From positions 1 to 33,103 of the forward strand of contig JAUUZN010000025.1 of assembly GCA_030589945.1 (NCBI GenBank): 33,103 nt of DNA, given 5' to 3'. This document shows, piece after piece, positions 1 to 8,000 of the stretch. Made by a program: the position numbers and the translations under genes. Position 1 is the stretch's first letter. Every line of letters begins with the position of its first letter. Origin of the DNA: Gammaproteobacteria bacterium. Lineage in GTDB: Bacteria; Pseudomonadota; Gammaproteobacteria; Enterobacterales; GCA-2746155. The notes under the pieces were generated by a model. That model was not told the origin of the DNA. It saw only the letters and a program-made list of their open reading frames with translations, and did no database searches.

Positions 1-706
1 AGAGTTATTTGAAATTCTTAAAAACTCGATCAAGATATCTGAACTAACTCAGGGTGCATTTGATATCACTTTTTCAAGTGTTGGCTATCTCTATGATTAT
101 AGAAATAAACTGAAACCAAATTCTGAACAGGTTAAAAAACGTCTAAAGTTAATTAATTATCAATCACTTGAACTCGACGATGTTAATCAAACGGTGTATT
201 TCTCCGAAAAGGGAGTCAGGATAGACCTTGGTGGAATTGCCAAGGGCTTGGCGGTTGACAACAGTATCAATATACTAAAATCATATCAGGTGACCGATGC
301 TTCTGTAACTGCAGGGGGTGATACCTTCGTACTCGGTGATAATGACGGTAAAATGTGGAATATCGGCATACAACATCCAAGGGCTGAATCAAAAATGATA
401 TCAATTCTGCCATTGGCAAACTCTGCTATTTCGACCTCTGGTGACTATGAACGATTTTTTATAGAAGATGGCCAACGCTATCATCACATCTTAAACCCTA
501 AAACGGGTCTTTCAGTTCATGAGGTCCAAAGCGTGACTATTTTAGCGAATAACAGCACCTATGCTGATGCATTATCGACCAGCGTCTTTGTGTTGGGTGT
601 TAAAAAGGGCCTAGAACTTGTTGAGAGTCTCGAAAATGTATCAGCGATCATTATCGATCAGTATGGAAAAATGTTTTATACCCGTGATCTCACATCGGCC
701 GAATAG
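1..706 (+). CDS. apbE: FAD:protein FMN transferase, ApbE family (5'-truncated)
   Basis: The reading frame is open from the first bases of the window, so the true start lies upstream; the first internal ATG (194) is not the start. ApbE enzymes attach FMN from FAD to Thr or Ser of periplasmic or membrane proteins. Visible family signatures, in order, are a 'TQGAFDITF' block, 'IDLGGIAKG' (the LGGIAKG nucleotide-binding signature), 'TAGGDTFVLGD', 'HHILNPKTG', and 'YADALSTSVFVLG', where the Asp and Thr of the AD-x-x-ST stretch match the usual metal-binding region. The protein ends normally at a TAG stop. About 235 residues are visible of a family usually 300-350 long. It is followed 69 bases later by a coiled-coil protein gene. 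ApbE often travels with TlpA, DUF4266 and DUF3570 genes, which are present at 16258-18242, so a functional link is possible. Family call is firm; substrate is unknown. Confidence 0.93.
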   Translation, partial: ELFEILKNSIKISELTQGAFDITFSSVGYLYDYRNKLKPNSEQVKKRLKLINYQSLELDDVNQTVYFSEKGVRIDLGGIAKGLAVDNSINILKSYQVTDASVTAGGDTFVLGDNDGKMWNIGIQHPRAESKMISILPLANSAISTSGDYERFFIEDGQRYHHILNPKTGLSVHEVQSVTILANNSTYADALSTSVFVLGVKKGLELVESLENVSAIIIDQYGKMFYTRDLTSAE

Positions 707-775
707 ATTGTGTCTCATAGCTTCTGGCATTACAATATGTACATTATTCTCAACCCACGAAGATAGGAAAATACA

Positions 776-1582
776 GTGCCGAAAAGATTCGAGCCAAAAC
801 TACCCAGTCTAGCACCCGAGCGTGATCAAATTGACGCATTCAGGAAGACTCAAGGTACGGGAAATAGAACTCGTACAGCAACCAGTCCAAGTGATAACAA
901 ACGAACTCAAAAACCAAAGCTTGAAAAATCTTCCTCTGGTTTTACTTCATTTGTAGTACTGCTGTTACTTGTTGCTGTTGGTGGTGGTGGATGGTGGTTG
1001 TTTGATCAAAATAAAAAAATGAATATAGCCTTAACCTCTGCCGAAAAAAGAATTCATAATTTAGAGCAACAACTCTCTGTGACCGGTGAAGAGATGGGAG
1101 AATCGACAGTCGCAATGCAAGCACGATTAGCATTGTTGGGTCAAAAAACAGAGGAACTCTGGACTCAAATGGATAAATTATGGGCATCAGCATGGCGTAA
1201 AAACCAAGCCGACATTATAAAATTATCCACTCAAGTAAGCAGTCAGTCAAAGGCAGTTTCAAACCAATCCTCTGAAACCAATAAACTTCGTGCTTCGTTC
1301 AAAGCAGTCACTCAAAAACTAGACGAAGGTGAAATTAATATTGGCATTCTTTCAGAACAGGTCGCAGAAGCTCAGACACTTAAAAATCAACTGGAACAAG
1401 TCAGAAATGATATGGCAACAATAAAATCAAAATCATTTTCCGGTGATCAACAACAAATTGAATTAGCAAGTTCAGTCACTCAGAACAATGAAACATTGAA
1501 AGCTTTATTAGGACGATTAAAAAGTCTTGAAACAAAAGTTTCTTCTGGAGAAACAGTCATCAAGGAATTTGACGGCAGTTAA
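776..1582 (+). CDS. Membrane-anchored coiled-coil protein, unknown function
   Basis: I do not recognise the family. The start is a GTG 69 bases after the ApbE stop. The first 55 residues are basic and Pro/Thr/Ser-rich, probably disordered and cytoplasmic. One transmembrane segment follows (about residues 57-76, Leu/Val then a Gly run and WW). The rest, about residues 77-268, is rich in Gln, Glu, Lys and Ser with heptad-like spacing, as in a long periplasmic coiled coil. There are no catalytic motifs. The layout is that of a type II single-pass protein with an extended periplasmic rod. The gene is close enough to apbE to be co-transcribed. A tandem repeat lies just after the stop. The coding call is firm because the frame is long and the composition coherent; function is unknown. 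Confidence 0.8.
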   Translation: MPKRFEPKLPSLAPERDQIDAFRKTQGTGNRTRTATSPSDNKRTQKPKLEKSSSGFTSFVVLLLLVAVGGGGWWLFDQNKKMNIALTSAEKRIHNLEQQLSVTGEEMGESTVAMQARLALLGQKTEELWTQMDKLWASAWRKNQADIIKLSTQVSSQSKAVSNQSSETNKLRASFKAVTQKLDEGEINIGILSEQVAEAQTLKNQLEQVRNDMATIKSKSFSGDQQQIELASSVTQNNETLKALLGRLKSLETKVSSGETVIKEFDGS

Positions 1583-1587
1583 CTGTA

Positions 1588-1651
1588 CTTTATCTTAACA
1601 ATGCTTTATTTCAACAGCACTTTATTACAACAGCACTTTATTTCAACAAGA
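1588..1651. repeat. 16-bp tandem repeat, about four copies
   Basis: The unit CTTTATTTCAACAGCA occurs at 1604-1619, with one mismatch at 1620-1635, as a shortened copy at 1636-1650, and as a diverged copy at 1588-1603. It fills most of the 92-base gap between the coiled-coil gene and the M20 peptidase gene. It has no hairpin or T-run typical of a terminator. Confidence 0.85.
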
Positions 1652-1674
1652 AAGCCGGAATAGGAAATAGTTTC

Positions 1675-3033
1675 ATGAGAATTGTTCAACAACGTTCAGT
1701 AATATCTTTACAGATAATGAGTATTATCTTCAGTCTAATGGCTACTAGCAGTCTATTCTCTGAAACTAAATTACAAGAGCTTTCTATCATCGAACAGCAA
1801 ATTGTTGATTCCGTTGATCTGTCTTTCGCTGCTGAGGTTAAGTTCTTAGAAAAGATTGTCAATATCAATAGCGGCACTCGTAATAAGAAGGGCGTCAAAG
1901 CTGTTGCTGATGTCTTCATGAATGAATTTAGTCAGCTTGGTTTCAATAATCAATGGCTTGAAATGCCTGCAGATATGGATAGAGCCGGCCATCTGCTCAG
2001 TGAACAAACATTTGGTTCGGACACTCACAATAATAAAGGTAAAAAGCTTTTGTTGATGGGACATATCGATACCGTGTTTCCCACAGATAGCCCTTTTCAA
2101 ACATTTACCCGAACCGATGAACTCGATGGACATAAAGTATTAGGCCCTGGAATTACCGATATGAAGGATGGCGACACTGTCATCCTTTATGCTCTAAAGG
2201 CACTTATCAATGGCGGTTATATTAAACAGGGAACCATTAGTATTTTCTTTACCGGTGATGAAGAGTCTGCTGGAAAGCCAATATCCATAAGCCGTGGTGA
2301 ACTCATCAAGGTTGCAAAACGTAGTGATCTAGCCCTCAATTTTGAAAGCGGTTCCCCCGATAAGGCCGTAGTTGGTCGGCGCGGATCGAGTAATTGGAAA
2401 TTAACAGTCAGCGGTAAACGAGCACATTCCAGTATTATTTTTTCAGAAAATGTCGGAGCTGGAGCCATCTTTGAAACCAGTAGGATCCTCAATGAATTCT
2501 ATCAAACTGTTCGAGGAGAACATGGCCTCACCTTTAATCCAGGTGTTATCTCTGGAGGAACCTTTGTCAGTGAAGCTGAAGATGGAGCAACTTTTGAATC
2601 CTTTGGCAAAACCAATGTAGTCGCACAAAAGGTTATCGTGAAGGGCGGCTTAAGATTCTTAAACGAAGATCAAAAAGAACGAGCACGCATCAAGATGCGT
2701 GAAATAGTAAACAATAATCGACCCCTCACCCAGGCAATTATTGAGTTTGAAGACAGTTATACTGCAATGACAGCGACTGTGGAAAACTATGCCGCAATGG
2801 CTAAACTCAGTGATGTGGGTATTGCCCTGGGTATGCCTGAACTCACGGCCTATGACCCAACAAAAAGAGGTGCAGCAGACATATCCTTCGTAGCCCCTTA
2901 TGTCACCAGTCTTGACGCTCTAGGAGCTTGGGGTGGCAATGGCCACACTCCCAATGAGTGGCTTGATTTGAGAACATTAAATTTATCTACAAAACGCGCG
3001 GCCGTTTATCTCTATCGTCTTCTCAATGAATAA
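1675..3033 (+). CDS. M20 family metallopeptidase, exported (glutamate carboxypeptidase-like)
   Basis: This is a zinc-dependent M20 exopeptidase of the carboxypeptidase G2-like type. The N-terminus has a basic start and a hydrophobic stretch (about residues 8-28) that looks like a signal peptide, so it probably acts in the periplasm. Expected metal ligands and catalytic residues are visible: H130 and D132 in 'MGHIDTVFP', bridging D162 in 'GPGITDMKDG', E196/E197 in 'TGDEESAG', and a C-terminal His in 'GNGHTPNEW'. A dimerisation domain lies between about 240 and 350 ('AHSS' region). At 452 residues its length is slightly above the family norm, which the signal peptide explains. The ATG start fits the signal peptide. 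The downstream DUF1684 gene begins 5 bases after the stop, so the two are likely co-transcribed. The substrate cannot be read from the sequence. Confidence 0.93.
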   Translation: MRIVQQRSVISLQIMSIIFSLMATSSLFSETKLQELSIIEQQIVDSVDLSFAAEVKFLEKIVNINSGTRNKKGVKAVADVFMNEFSQLGFNNQWLEMPADMDRAGHLLSEQTFGSDTHNNKGKKLLLMGHIDTVFPTDSPFQTFTRTDELDGHKVLGPGITDMKDGDTVILYALKALINGGYIKQGTISIFFTGDEESAGKPISISRGELIKVAKRSDLALNFESGSPDKAVVGRRGSSNWKLTVSGKRAHSSIIFSENVGAGAIFETSRILNEFYQTVRGEHGLTFNPGVISGGTFVSEAEDGATFESFGKTNVVAQKVIVKGGLRFLNEDQKERARIKMREIVNNNRPLTQAIIEFEDSYTAMTATVENYAAMAKLSDVGIALGMPELTAYDPTKRGAADISFVAPYVTSLDALGAWGGNGHTPNEWLDLRTLNLSTKRAAVYLYRLLNE

Positions 3034-3038
3034 AATGA

Positions 3039-3899
3039 ATGGGCTTTAAAATCTCTAGACTAGCGGTAATTATTTTAATAATATTATTACTTGCTGGTAA
3101 ATCTTTCGCTGCCAAAGCCATCGACCACTCAAAATCCGCATGGGATGAGTGGGCCAAGGATGGTTCAGCTGAACAAATCAGTTGGCTTAGTCTTGCAGGT
3201 TTGTATTGGTTAAATCCTGGCATGAATACTATTGGCTCTGCTCCTAGTAATGATCACGTTCTACCCAAAGAATTGCCAGCAACAATGGGACGCATTGAAG
3301 TGATTGGATCATCGGTTATCTATCACCCTGTTGATAATTCAATTAGCATACAATTAGTTGCAGACTCCGCTTCAAAAGTTCTATTTAAAAATTATTCTTT
3401 AAGCATTATCAATCGAGAAAGTACATTTGCTTTACGATTACAAGATATGAAAAACCCAGCCATTAGAAATTTTAAAGGCAGGCATTTTTTCAACTGGCAA
3501 GATTCGATGGTCATTGATGCAAAATTTATCCCAGAAAACAAACCTAATCAGCTAATGATACAAACTGTATACGGAACCTTAAGGCCTATGGCTGCTGTTG
3601 GTTGGGTCGAGTTTAGTATTGATGGAAAAACTTATCGGTTACATGCTGTAGATGGTGGCAAGGATCAACCCATGTTTATCATGTTTAAGGATAAAACCAG
3701 TGAGTACTCAACCTACGGATCGGGTCGTTACCTTTATGTTGATAAAGCCGATGCTAACGGCAATTTGCTGATCGACTTCAATCGAGCACATAATCCACCC
3801 TGTGCGATTACTGAATTTGCCACCTGTCCCCTGCCCCCTCCATCGAACCGGCTACCCATTGAAATTCGTGCTGGTGAACAATACTCTATCCAAGATTAA
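3039..3899 (+). CDS. DUF1684 domain protein, exported
   Basis: The family is recognised by the opening block with 'WLSLAGLYWLNPGMNTIGS' followed by 'LPKELPATMGRIEV', and by the C-terminal 'DFNRAHNPPCAIT' and 'CPLPPPSNRLPIEIRAGE' blocks that mark DUF1684. The N-terminus (residues 5-25) is a signal peptide or anchor, ending near 'GKSFAAKA'. The biochemical role of DUF1684 is not established. The ATG at 3039 is used; an out-of-frame ATG at 3035 is ignored. The gene follows the M20 peptidase after 5 bases, suggesting one transcript. It ends tail-to-tail with the DJ-1/PfpI gene, overlapping it by four bases. Length (286 aa) is normal for exported members. Confidence 0.88.
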   Translation: MGFKISRLAVIILIILLLAGKSFAAKAIDHSKSAWDEWAKDGSAEQISWLSLAGLYWLNPGMNTIGSAPSNDHVLPKELPATMGRIEVIGSSVIYHPVDNSISIQLVADSASKVLFKNYSLSIINRESTFALRLQDMKNPAIRNFKGRHFFNWQDSMVIDAKFIPENKPNQLMIQTVYGTLRPMAAVGWVEFSIDGKTYRLHAVDGGKDQPMFIMFKDKTSEYSTYGSGRYLYVDKADANGNLLIDFNRAHNPPCAITEFATCPLPPPSNRLPIEIRAGEQYSIQD

Positions 3900-4654
3900 C
3901 TCGAATGGATCATTTTAATAAATTCTGTTGATAGGTTATAAATATCACCCGGCCAGCGTGCAGACAAATAATGACCATCTTTGACTGTAAAACCTCTTTC
4001 TAAATGCTTCATATCGTCTCTGAAAATGGGTGTGGGCCCCTCTATAAATTGTTCAGAATTTGAAAGTGCCTCGGTAACTTCTTTTTGTACCGTTATCTCT
4101 GGGTAGGTGAGGTAATAATCTTTTAACCAAAGCCGTGTGAGGTTGTACGCAGTAAGTTCCTGCGATTGAAGCAGCGCAGTGGTTTTATAATTATGGATGA
4201 CCGATTGTTTAGTCAGCGGATCAATGCTTCGAGCAACCAGCACCACGCCATGACAAACGGCAGCAACAGGTTTACCCTGTTGGAAAAAATCAACGACCAG
4301 TCTTTGTAAGATCTTTGATTCTAAATATTCACGAACGCCCTTGTCATGACCTCCGGGTAAATAGAGAGCATCAAAATCATTAGCCTGAACGGCTTGATAT
4401 TTTATAGGATTACAAAATTCTTCAGATAACTCCATTTCCTGACAGGCATTAACACTGTCTGCTCTAGCGCTTAATACCGTTTTTAATATTCCTAAGCTCT
4501 TACCACTGAGCATGACGTTATCGACGCGACCTAACTTTCCATCGGGTGTAATAAAACGAATATCAAAGCCTTCTTCTTTAAGCATTTTCCATGGGATAGC
4601 AATTTCTGTGGGATCAGCACCATAAGAAGGCATGGGGATCAGTATTTTTTTCAT
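3896..4654 (-). CDS. DJ-1/PfpI family protein (Hsp31-like glutamine amidotransferase fold)
   Basis: Flavodoxin-like class I glutamine amidotransferase fold of the DJ-1/PfpI superfamily. Members include Hsp31-type chaperone/glyoxalase and protease-like proteins. The nucleophile elbow is visible as 'AVCHG' with its Cys. The acidic partner is in 'PTEIAIPW' near the N-terminus. The 'LYLPGGHDKG' loop is typical of the Hsp31-like branch. The C-terminal extension 'FTVKDGHYLSARWPGDIYNL' also matches that branch. The ATG at 4654 (MKKIL) is preferred; a GTG at 4663 would add three residues. It overlaps the DUF1684 gene tail by four bases and is followed upstream by a GNAT gene on the same strand, 49 bases away. 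The exact activity cannot be decided from sequence. Confidence 0.9.
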   Translation of the reverse strand: MKKILIPMPSYGADPTEIAIPWKMLKEEGFDIRFITPDGKLGRVDNVMLSGKSLGILKTVLSARADSVNACQEMELSEEFCNPIKYQAVQANDFDALYLPGGHDKGVREYLESKILQRLVVDFFQQGKPVAAVCHGVVLVARSIDPLTKQSVIHNYKTTALLQSQELTAYNLTRLWLKDYYLTYPEITVQKEVTEALSNSEQFIEGPTPIFRDDMKHLERGFTVKDGHYLSARWPGDIYNLSTEFIKMIHSS

Positions 4655-4703
4655 ATCTGTCACTCTGATTTGTTAATTCTTATATATGCAGGAAACCTTT
4701 AAG

Positions 4704-5240
4704 TTACAAAGCGAGTTCGTAGTAAACAACATCCAAATCTAGAAGTGGGTCAACGTGACGATAACTTTTAATATAACGCATCCCTAATTTTTTCATGATG
4801 TTCACGGATGCAACATTTTCCTCTTGAGCTATTGCTGATATTTTTTTCACACCGTCCACATTTTTAAAACGACTTACCAACTGTTGAGCGGCTTCAGTCG
4901 CATAACCACATCCCCACACATCTCGATAAAAGCGCCAGCCAATCTCTAAATTATCAAACTCGGGATTATCACTAAACATATTCATCGGGCGAATTAACAT
5001 CCAACCAATGTCACGATTATTGGCAAGCTCCGTCACTTTCCATAAGCCCCAACCTTTAATTGGATTTCGATAGACTTCCATCCTAGGAATTAATACATTA
5101 ATTATTTGCTCCATATCATTGGGTTGTCCACCGTTGATATATTTCATCACTAAGGGATCTTGATCGAGATCGAATAGAAACTGCGTTTCTGTACTATCAA
5201 TGAGTTTGTAGCTTAAACGTATAGAATTTGGGATGTTCAT
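4704..5240 (-). CDS. GNAT family N-acetyltransferase (RimJ/RimL type)
   Basis: The whole 178-residue protein fits a RimJ/RimL-like GNAT domain. The N-terminus carries the typical ligand-binding beta strand. The centre has 'IGWMLIRP' and 'LEIGWRFYRDVWGCGYATEAAQQLV', the acetyl-CoA-binding motif A region, where the usual Q/RxxGxG/A reads as WGCGYA. 'VASVNIMKKLGMRYI' is the C-terminal motif B. It would transfer acetyl from acetyl-CoA to an amine of a protein, antibiotic or metabolite. It lies 13 bases downstream of the NTF2-like lipoprotein gene and probably shares its transcript. The Shine-Dalgarno sequence is weak. The substrate is unknown. Confidence 0.9.
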   Translation of the reverse strand: MNIPNSIRLSYKLIDSTETQFLFDLDQDPLVMKYINGGQPNDMEQIINVLIPRMEVYRNPIKGWGLWKVTELANNRDIGWMLIRPMNMFSDNPEFDNLEIGWRFYRDVWGCGYATEAAQQLVSRFKNVDGVKKISAIAQEENVASVNIMKKLGMRYIKSYRHVDPLLDLDVVYYELAL

Positions 5241-5253
5241 AGGTTGTTTGACT

Positions 5254-5721
5254 TTAATTAGACCAATGAATATGAGTGATTAACCAGGTTGAGTTGTGAC
5301 CTTCTTTTCGTCGCAATACAATAGTTTCCATGGTTTCCATATCAATGGTCTTATCTTTGTAGCTTCCATTTAATTTAGAACGAGAGGTTGATACTGCGGT
5401 TTTGCCACTTTCATTTACCTGATGCTCTAAAATCTCTACTTTCATCTTTGACATAAATTTAATGTCGGCACTGAGATGATGTGAAGCGTATTCTTTTGCT
5501 GAACGTTCAACACCACCGCCTTCATAAATCAAAACGGACTCATCAAGAAGTTTTAATACCTCGCTAGCCTGCCCGGTGTTTAATGCATGATGGAATGCAA
5601 CCACCGTTTGCTTCGCACTAAGCTGAGTACTGGATTGATTGCTTTTATTCTCAGTGCCTAGGCCACAGGCACTCAACAATAAAGTAATGATAATTAAATG
5701 GAATCTCGTGATTGTTTTCAT
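5254..5721 (-). CDS. NTF2/SnoaL-like lipoprotein (DUF4440-type)
   Basis: The N-terminus is a lipoprotein signal with lipobox LLSAC, giving lipidated Cys19. The mature domain (about residues 35-155) matches the small alpha+beta cone fold of NTF2/SnoaL/DUF4440 proteins: 'VVAFHHALNTGQASEVLKLLDESVLIYEGGG' followed by strands ending in 'WLITHIHWS', the typical terminal 'W-x-I-x-x-x-H-W-S' of DUF4440. Such domains bind small ligands or are enzymes; no activity can be assigned here. It is the first gene of a three-gene minus-strand run (lipoprotein, GNAT, DJ-1). Its start faces the MAPEG gene across a 129-base divergent gap. Confidence 0.82.
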   Translation of the reverse strand: MKTITRFHLIIITLLLSACGLGTENKSNQSSTQLSAKQTVVAFHHALNTGQASEVLKLLDESVLIYEGGGVERSAKEYASHHLSADIKFMSKMKVEILEHQVNESGKTAVSTSRSKLNGSYKDKTIDMETMETIVLRRKEGHNSTWLITHIHWSN

Positions 5722-5850
5722 ACATTTATAATAAACAACAACTCAGTTTGAGTAAATGCTAAGATGAATATGAATCAAAATTATTGTACTCAACGATTTA
5801 ATTGTTTTTGATTAAAATAGCTTATTAAAAGAATAAAAAGGACTCAGCTC

Positions 5851-6285
5851 ATGACCGATACTCTCTTAGCACTGATTTTATATTCTACTTGGATGATTAT
5901 TCTCTTGGTAGTCATCGCTTCATATCGAAGCTTTTACACACTTGCTGGTAAAAAAGCAGCGAATAGTTTTGATCCTGATGGAAGTGATGTTTCAAAACTT
6001 TCAGGGCGACTTTGCCGCGCTCATGCTAACTGCTATGAATTTTTCCCAATTGCCGGGGGATTATTACTTGCTGCTCTCGCTACGGGAAATACAGGTTTGA
6101 CCGACCCACTTGCCATGTATTTTATTGAGGCGAGATTGCTGCAATCTGCAATACATATCATATCCACTTCGGTCATCGCTGTTTATGTGCGTTTTGCATT
6201 ATTTTTAGCTCAGGCAATCATTTGTGCCTATTGGGTCATGCAATTTTTGCAATTACCTGAAGGTCTAACGAGCATTTTAGGCTAA
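5851..6285 (+). CDS. MAPEG family membrane protein
   Basis: A 144-residue, four-helix membrane protein of the MAPEG family (microsomal glutathione S-transferase and eicosanoid enzymes in eukaryotes; often unassigned in bacteria). The diagnostic block is 'RLCRAHANCYEFFPIAGGLLLAA', containing the conserved R-x-x-R-A-H-x-N-x-x-E pattern. Helices lie near residues 6-26, 60-77, 95-112 and 115-135. An AAAAGGA ribosome-binding site lies about 9 bases before the ATG. The gene stands alone on the plus strand, divergent from the NTF2-like lipoprotein gene and convergent with the DUF1501-like gene, with a 13-base gap and no clear terminator. A glutathione substrate is possible but not shown. Confidence 0.85.
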   Translation: MTDTLLALILYSTWMIILLVVIASYRSFYTLAGKKAANSFDPDGSDVSKLSGRLCRAHANCYEFFPIAGGLLLAALATGNTGLTDPLAMYFIEARLLQSAIHIISTSVIAVYVRFALFLAQAIICAYWVMQFLQLPEGLTSILG

Positions 6286-6298
6286 TTGTGCTTGTTAA

Positions 6299-7276
6299 CT
6301 AGATTACGCCATTAACAATCGGTTCAAAGGCGGTAATATTGTCCAGTAACACTGAATTACCTAAACCATGATTGGGGAATAGGGTTGAAAACTGGCCCTG
6401 CTCTCCATGTAATGCCATGTAATTTAATATCACCGTTTCCACCAGTAGATTGACGTTATTCGCAGCTGGTGAAGAAGCTGTCTCAACTGAAGCATCTGAG
6501 CGCATGTAACCTATTTGTTGGCTCATTGCTTGCTGAGACTGGGTTCCACCGATTAATTGGGCTTTGCCATTTGGATTGAAAACTAAGAAAAAGGAAGCGG
6601 CCGTAGAAGAATTATCACCGGTCCACTGACCTTTTCCTCGACCATTAGTACTGTTGTCTATCTGACCATTACTGGCTACAGAGCCGTCACTAAAGACGTA
6701 CATCATTAATGGAACACCGACTCTTTGAGCATATTCAAGACAGGCTCCCATACAACGACCTGCTCTAAGATCTCTTACTTCACCCGTTGCTCGGTCTCCG
6801 GTGTGATAATCAAATCCACCCATGGTAATGGTACCGGCACCGGCAAATCCGTTAATGACTAATTTCATTACCGCTGCTGTTTTTCTGAATTCACTCTCAT
6901 TATCAAATTCTGTCTGACTGAAAATTCCTGAGGCACCAACAATATTTGGATCAATTGCAGGGTTTAAAGTCGTTGGATCACCAAAACGATCGGCTAAATC
7001 GGCACTTTTAACATAACCACAATTTACCAAATCTTTAATAACAGCATCTGTGCTCACCTTGGTGTCAATTTTACCAATCTTATTCGAGCTTATACGCTGC
7101 ATAGACTCCATAACAGCCACAGCATCCTGTTGACTAAGAAGGCTAAGAAGATCACCAACATCAACAAGTCCTGTCACATCGGAAGGTCTATCAATTTTAA
7201 CAGGTCGATTTGCAGGGTCGATCATGGACGCCGGCGACATAGAGTTACCGCCAGAATCAGTAGGTCTTGAGCCCAC
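6299..7276 (-). CDS. DUF1501-like protein, C-terminal part (frameshifted from the upstream ORF)
   Basis: This frame continues the protein that begins at 7905. The annotated GTG at 7276 is probably not a real start: the same frame is open back to about 7297 and reads '...SLLTLVGSRPTDSGGNS', which joins naturally to the '...INKVGADG' end of the upstream frame. Visible blocks include 'ASMIDPANRP', 'DRPSDVTGLVDVGDLLSLLSQQDA', 'GAGTITMGGFDYHTG', 'RDLRAGRCMGACLEYAQRVGVPLMMYVFSDGS' and 'NHGLGNS'. These match the exported DUF1501-related family often mislabelled as a general secretion protein. The usual partners are c-type cytochromes, as here. Enzymatic function is unknown. If the shift is real, the gene is broken; if it is a sequence error, one protein of about 535 residues is made. 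Confidence 0.75.
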   Translation of the reverse strand: MGSRPTDSGGNSMSPASMIDPANRPVKIDRPSDVTGLVDVGDLLSLLSQQDAVAVMESMQRISSNKIGKIDTKVSTDAVIKDLVNCGYVKSADLADRFGDPTTLNPAIDPNIVGASGIFSQTEFDNESEFRKTAAVMKLVINGFAGAGTITMGGFDYHTGDRATGEVRDLRAGRCMGACLEYAQRVGVPLMMYVFSDGSVASNGQIDNSTNGRGKGQWTGDNSSTAASFFLVFNPNGKAQLIGGTQSQQAMSQQIGYMRSDASVETASSPAANNVNLLVETVILNYMALHGEQGQFSTLFPNHGLGNSVLLDNITAFEPIVNGVI

Positions 7277-7281
7277 AAGAG

Positions 7282-7905
7282 TCAGTAATGACCATCGGCT
7301 CCAACCTTATTAATACCAAACATAGGGTTATGAGGATTATTGCCAGTGTCGTTATCTGAACGAGCGGGTATTACTGCACCATTAATATTCGCAGCTGTTG
7401 AGGGGCCTAATTTTTCAGTAATGCCTCTCAAAAAAGCACTATCTGAATGAAAGGCCAAACCTAGATCGGTATTGATAAAATCATTGGTCCCTGTTTGATT
7501 ATTGACAACCGATGGGATCACATCTCCAGGTAAACCCAACTTACTGTATCCAGCCGTGCTGAGAAAATCCATCTGCCCGCCCTGCTGACCGACTAGGACG
7601 TTTGAGCCAGAAATATTAGCACCACCAGCTAGATCAAAACAAATGAAAGGAATTTTACCTGCGCCCTGAGTGGCAATATTACAGGCAATTTTTAATGCCT
7701 CAAGATCGGCTGAAAGAGCTGCATTAACCGGCGTTGAAAGTAGGCTATTAACAAAGGAGCCTCCCATAACCGTAGCTGCACCCGTTGCAAAGCCTTGGGA
7801 AATAAACTCTCGTCGACTTACTGGTCGCGCATGATCGCGATGCTTTAGAGGCTCATTGATTCCTAATGGTTTATTTGGCTTTGAACCATGTTTTCTTCTA
7901 GTCAT
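7282..7905 (-). CDS. DUF1501-like Tat-exported protein, N-terminal part (frameshifted)
   Basis: The N-terminus has a twin-arginine signal: Ser30-Arg31-Arg32-Glu-Phe followed by an Ala/Gly-rich hydrophobic stretch (about residues 37-60), so the folded protein is exported by Tat. The mature part opens with 'IPFICFDLAGGANISGS' and 'LGLAFHSDSAFLRGI', blocks of the DUF1501-related family. The frame ends abruptly at a TGA after '...GADGHY'; the conserved continuation is in the neighbouring frame. Inserting one base near 7292-7294 restores a continuous protein. The start ATG has AGG about 9 bases upstream. The gene lies 96 bases downstream of the LamG heme protein gene and is the last of three genes in that operon. 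Confidence 0.78.
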   Translation of the reverse strand: MTRRKHGSKPNKPLGINEPLKHRDHARPVSRREFISQGFATGAATVMGGSFVNSLLSTPVNAALSADLEALKIACNIATQGAGKIPFICFDLAGGANISGSNVLVGQQGGQMDFLSTAGYSKLGLPGDVIPSVVNNQTGTNDFINTDLGLAFHSDSAFLRGITEKLGPSTAANINGAVIPARSDNDTGNNPHNPMFGINKVGADGHY

Positions 7906-7950
7906 ATTATTTACCTATTGGCCCTAATAATTTTACTGCATTCAATTCAT

Positions 7951-7995
7951 TGTCTAATTAAGTGTCTAATTAAGTGTCTAATTAAGTGTCTAATT
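7951..7995. repeat. 12-bp tandem repeat, 3.75 copies
   Basis: The unit TGTCTAATTAAG repeats exactly at 7951, 7963 and 7975, with a partial fourth copy from 7987. It sits in the 95-base gap between the stop of the LamG heme protein gene (8001) and the start of the DUF1501-like gene (7905). No stable hairpin is evident. It could alter spacing or translation coupling between the two genes. Confidence 0.9.
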
Positions 7996-8000
7996 CGATC

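Noticed and set aside
194-706. ApbE gene starting at the ATG at 194
   Set aside because: Upstream codons in the same frame carry conserved ApbE sequence (TQGAFDITF), so the gene is cut by the window edge.
7276-7300. Programmed ribosomal frameshift in the DUF1501-like gene
   Set aside because: No slippery heptamer, homopolymer or following pseudoknot is visible, so an error or a real mutation is more likely.
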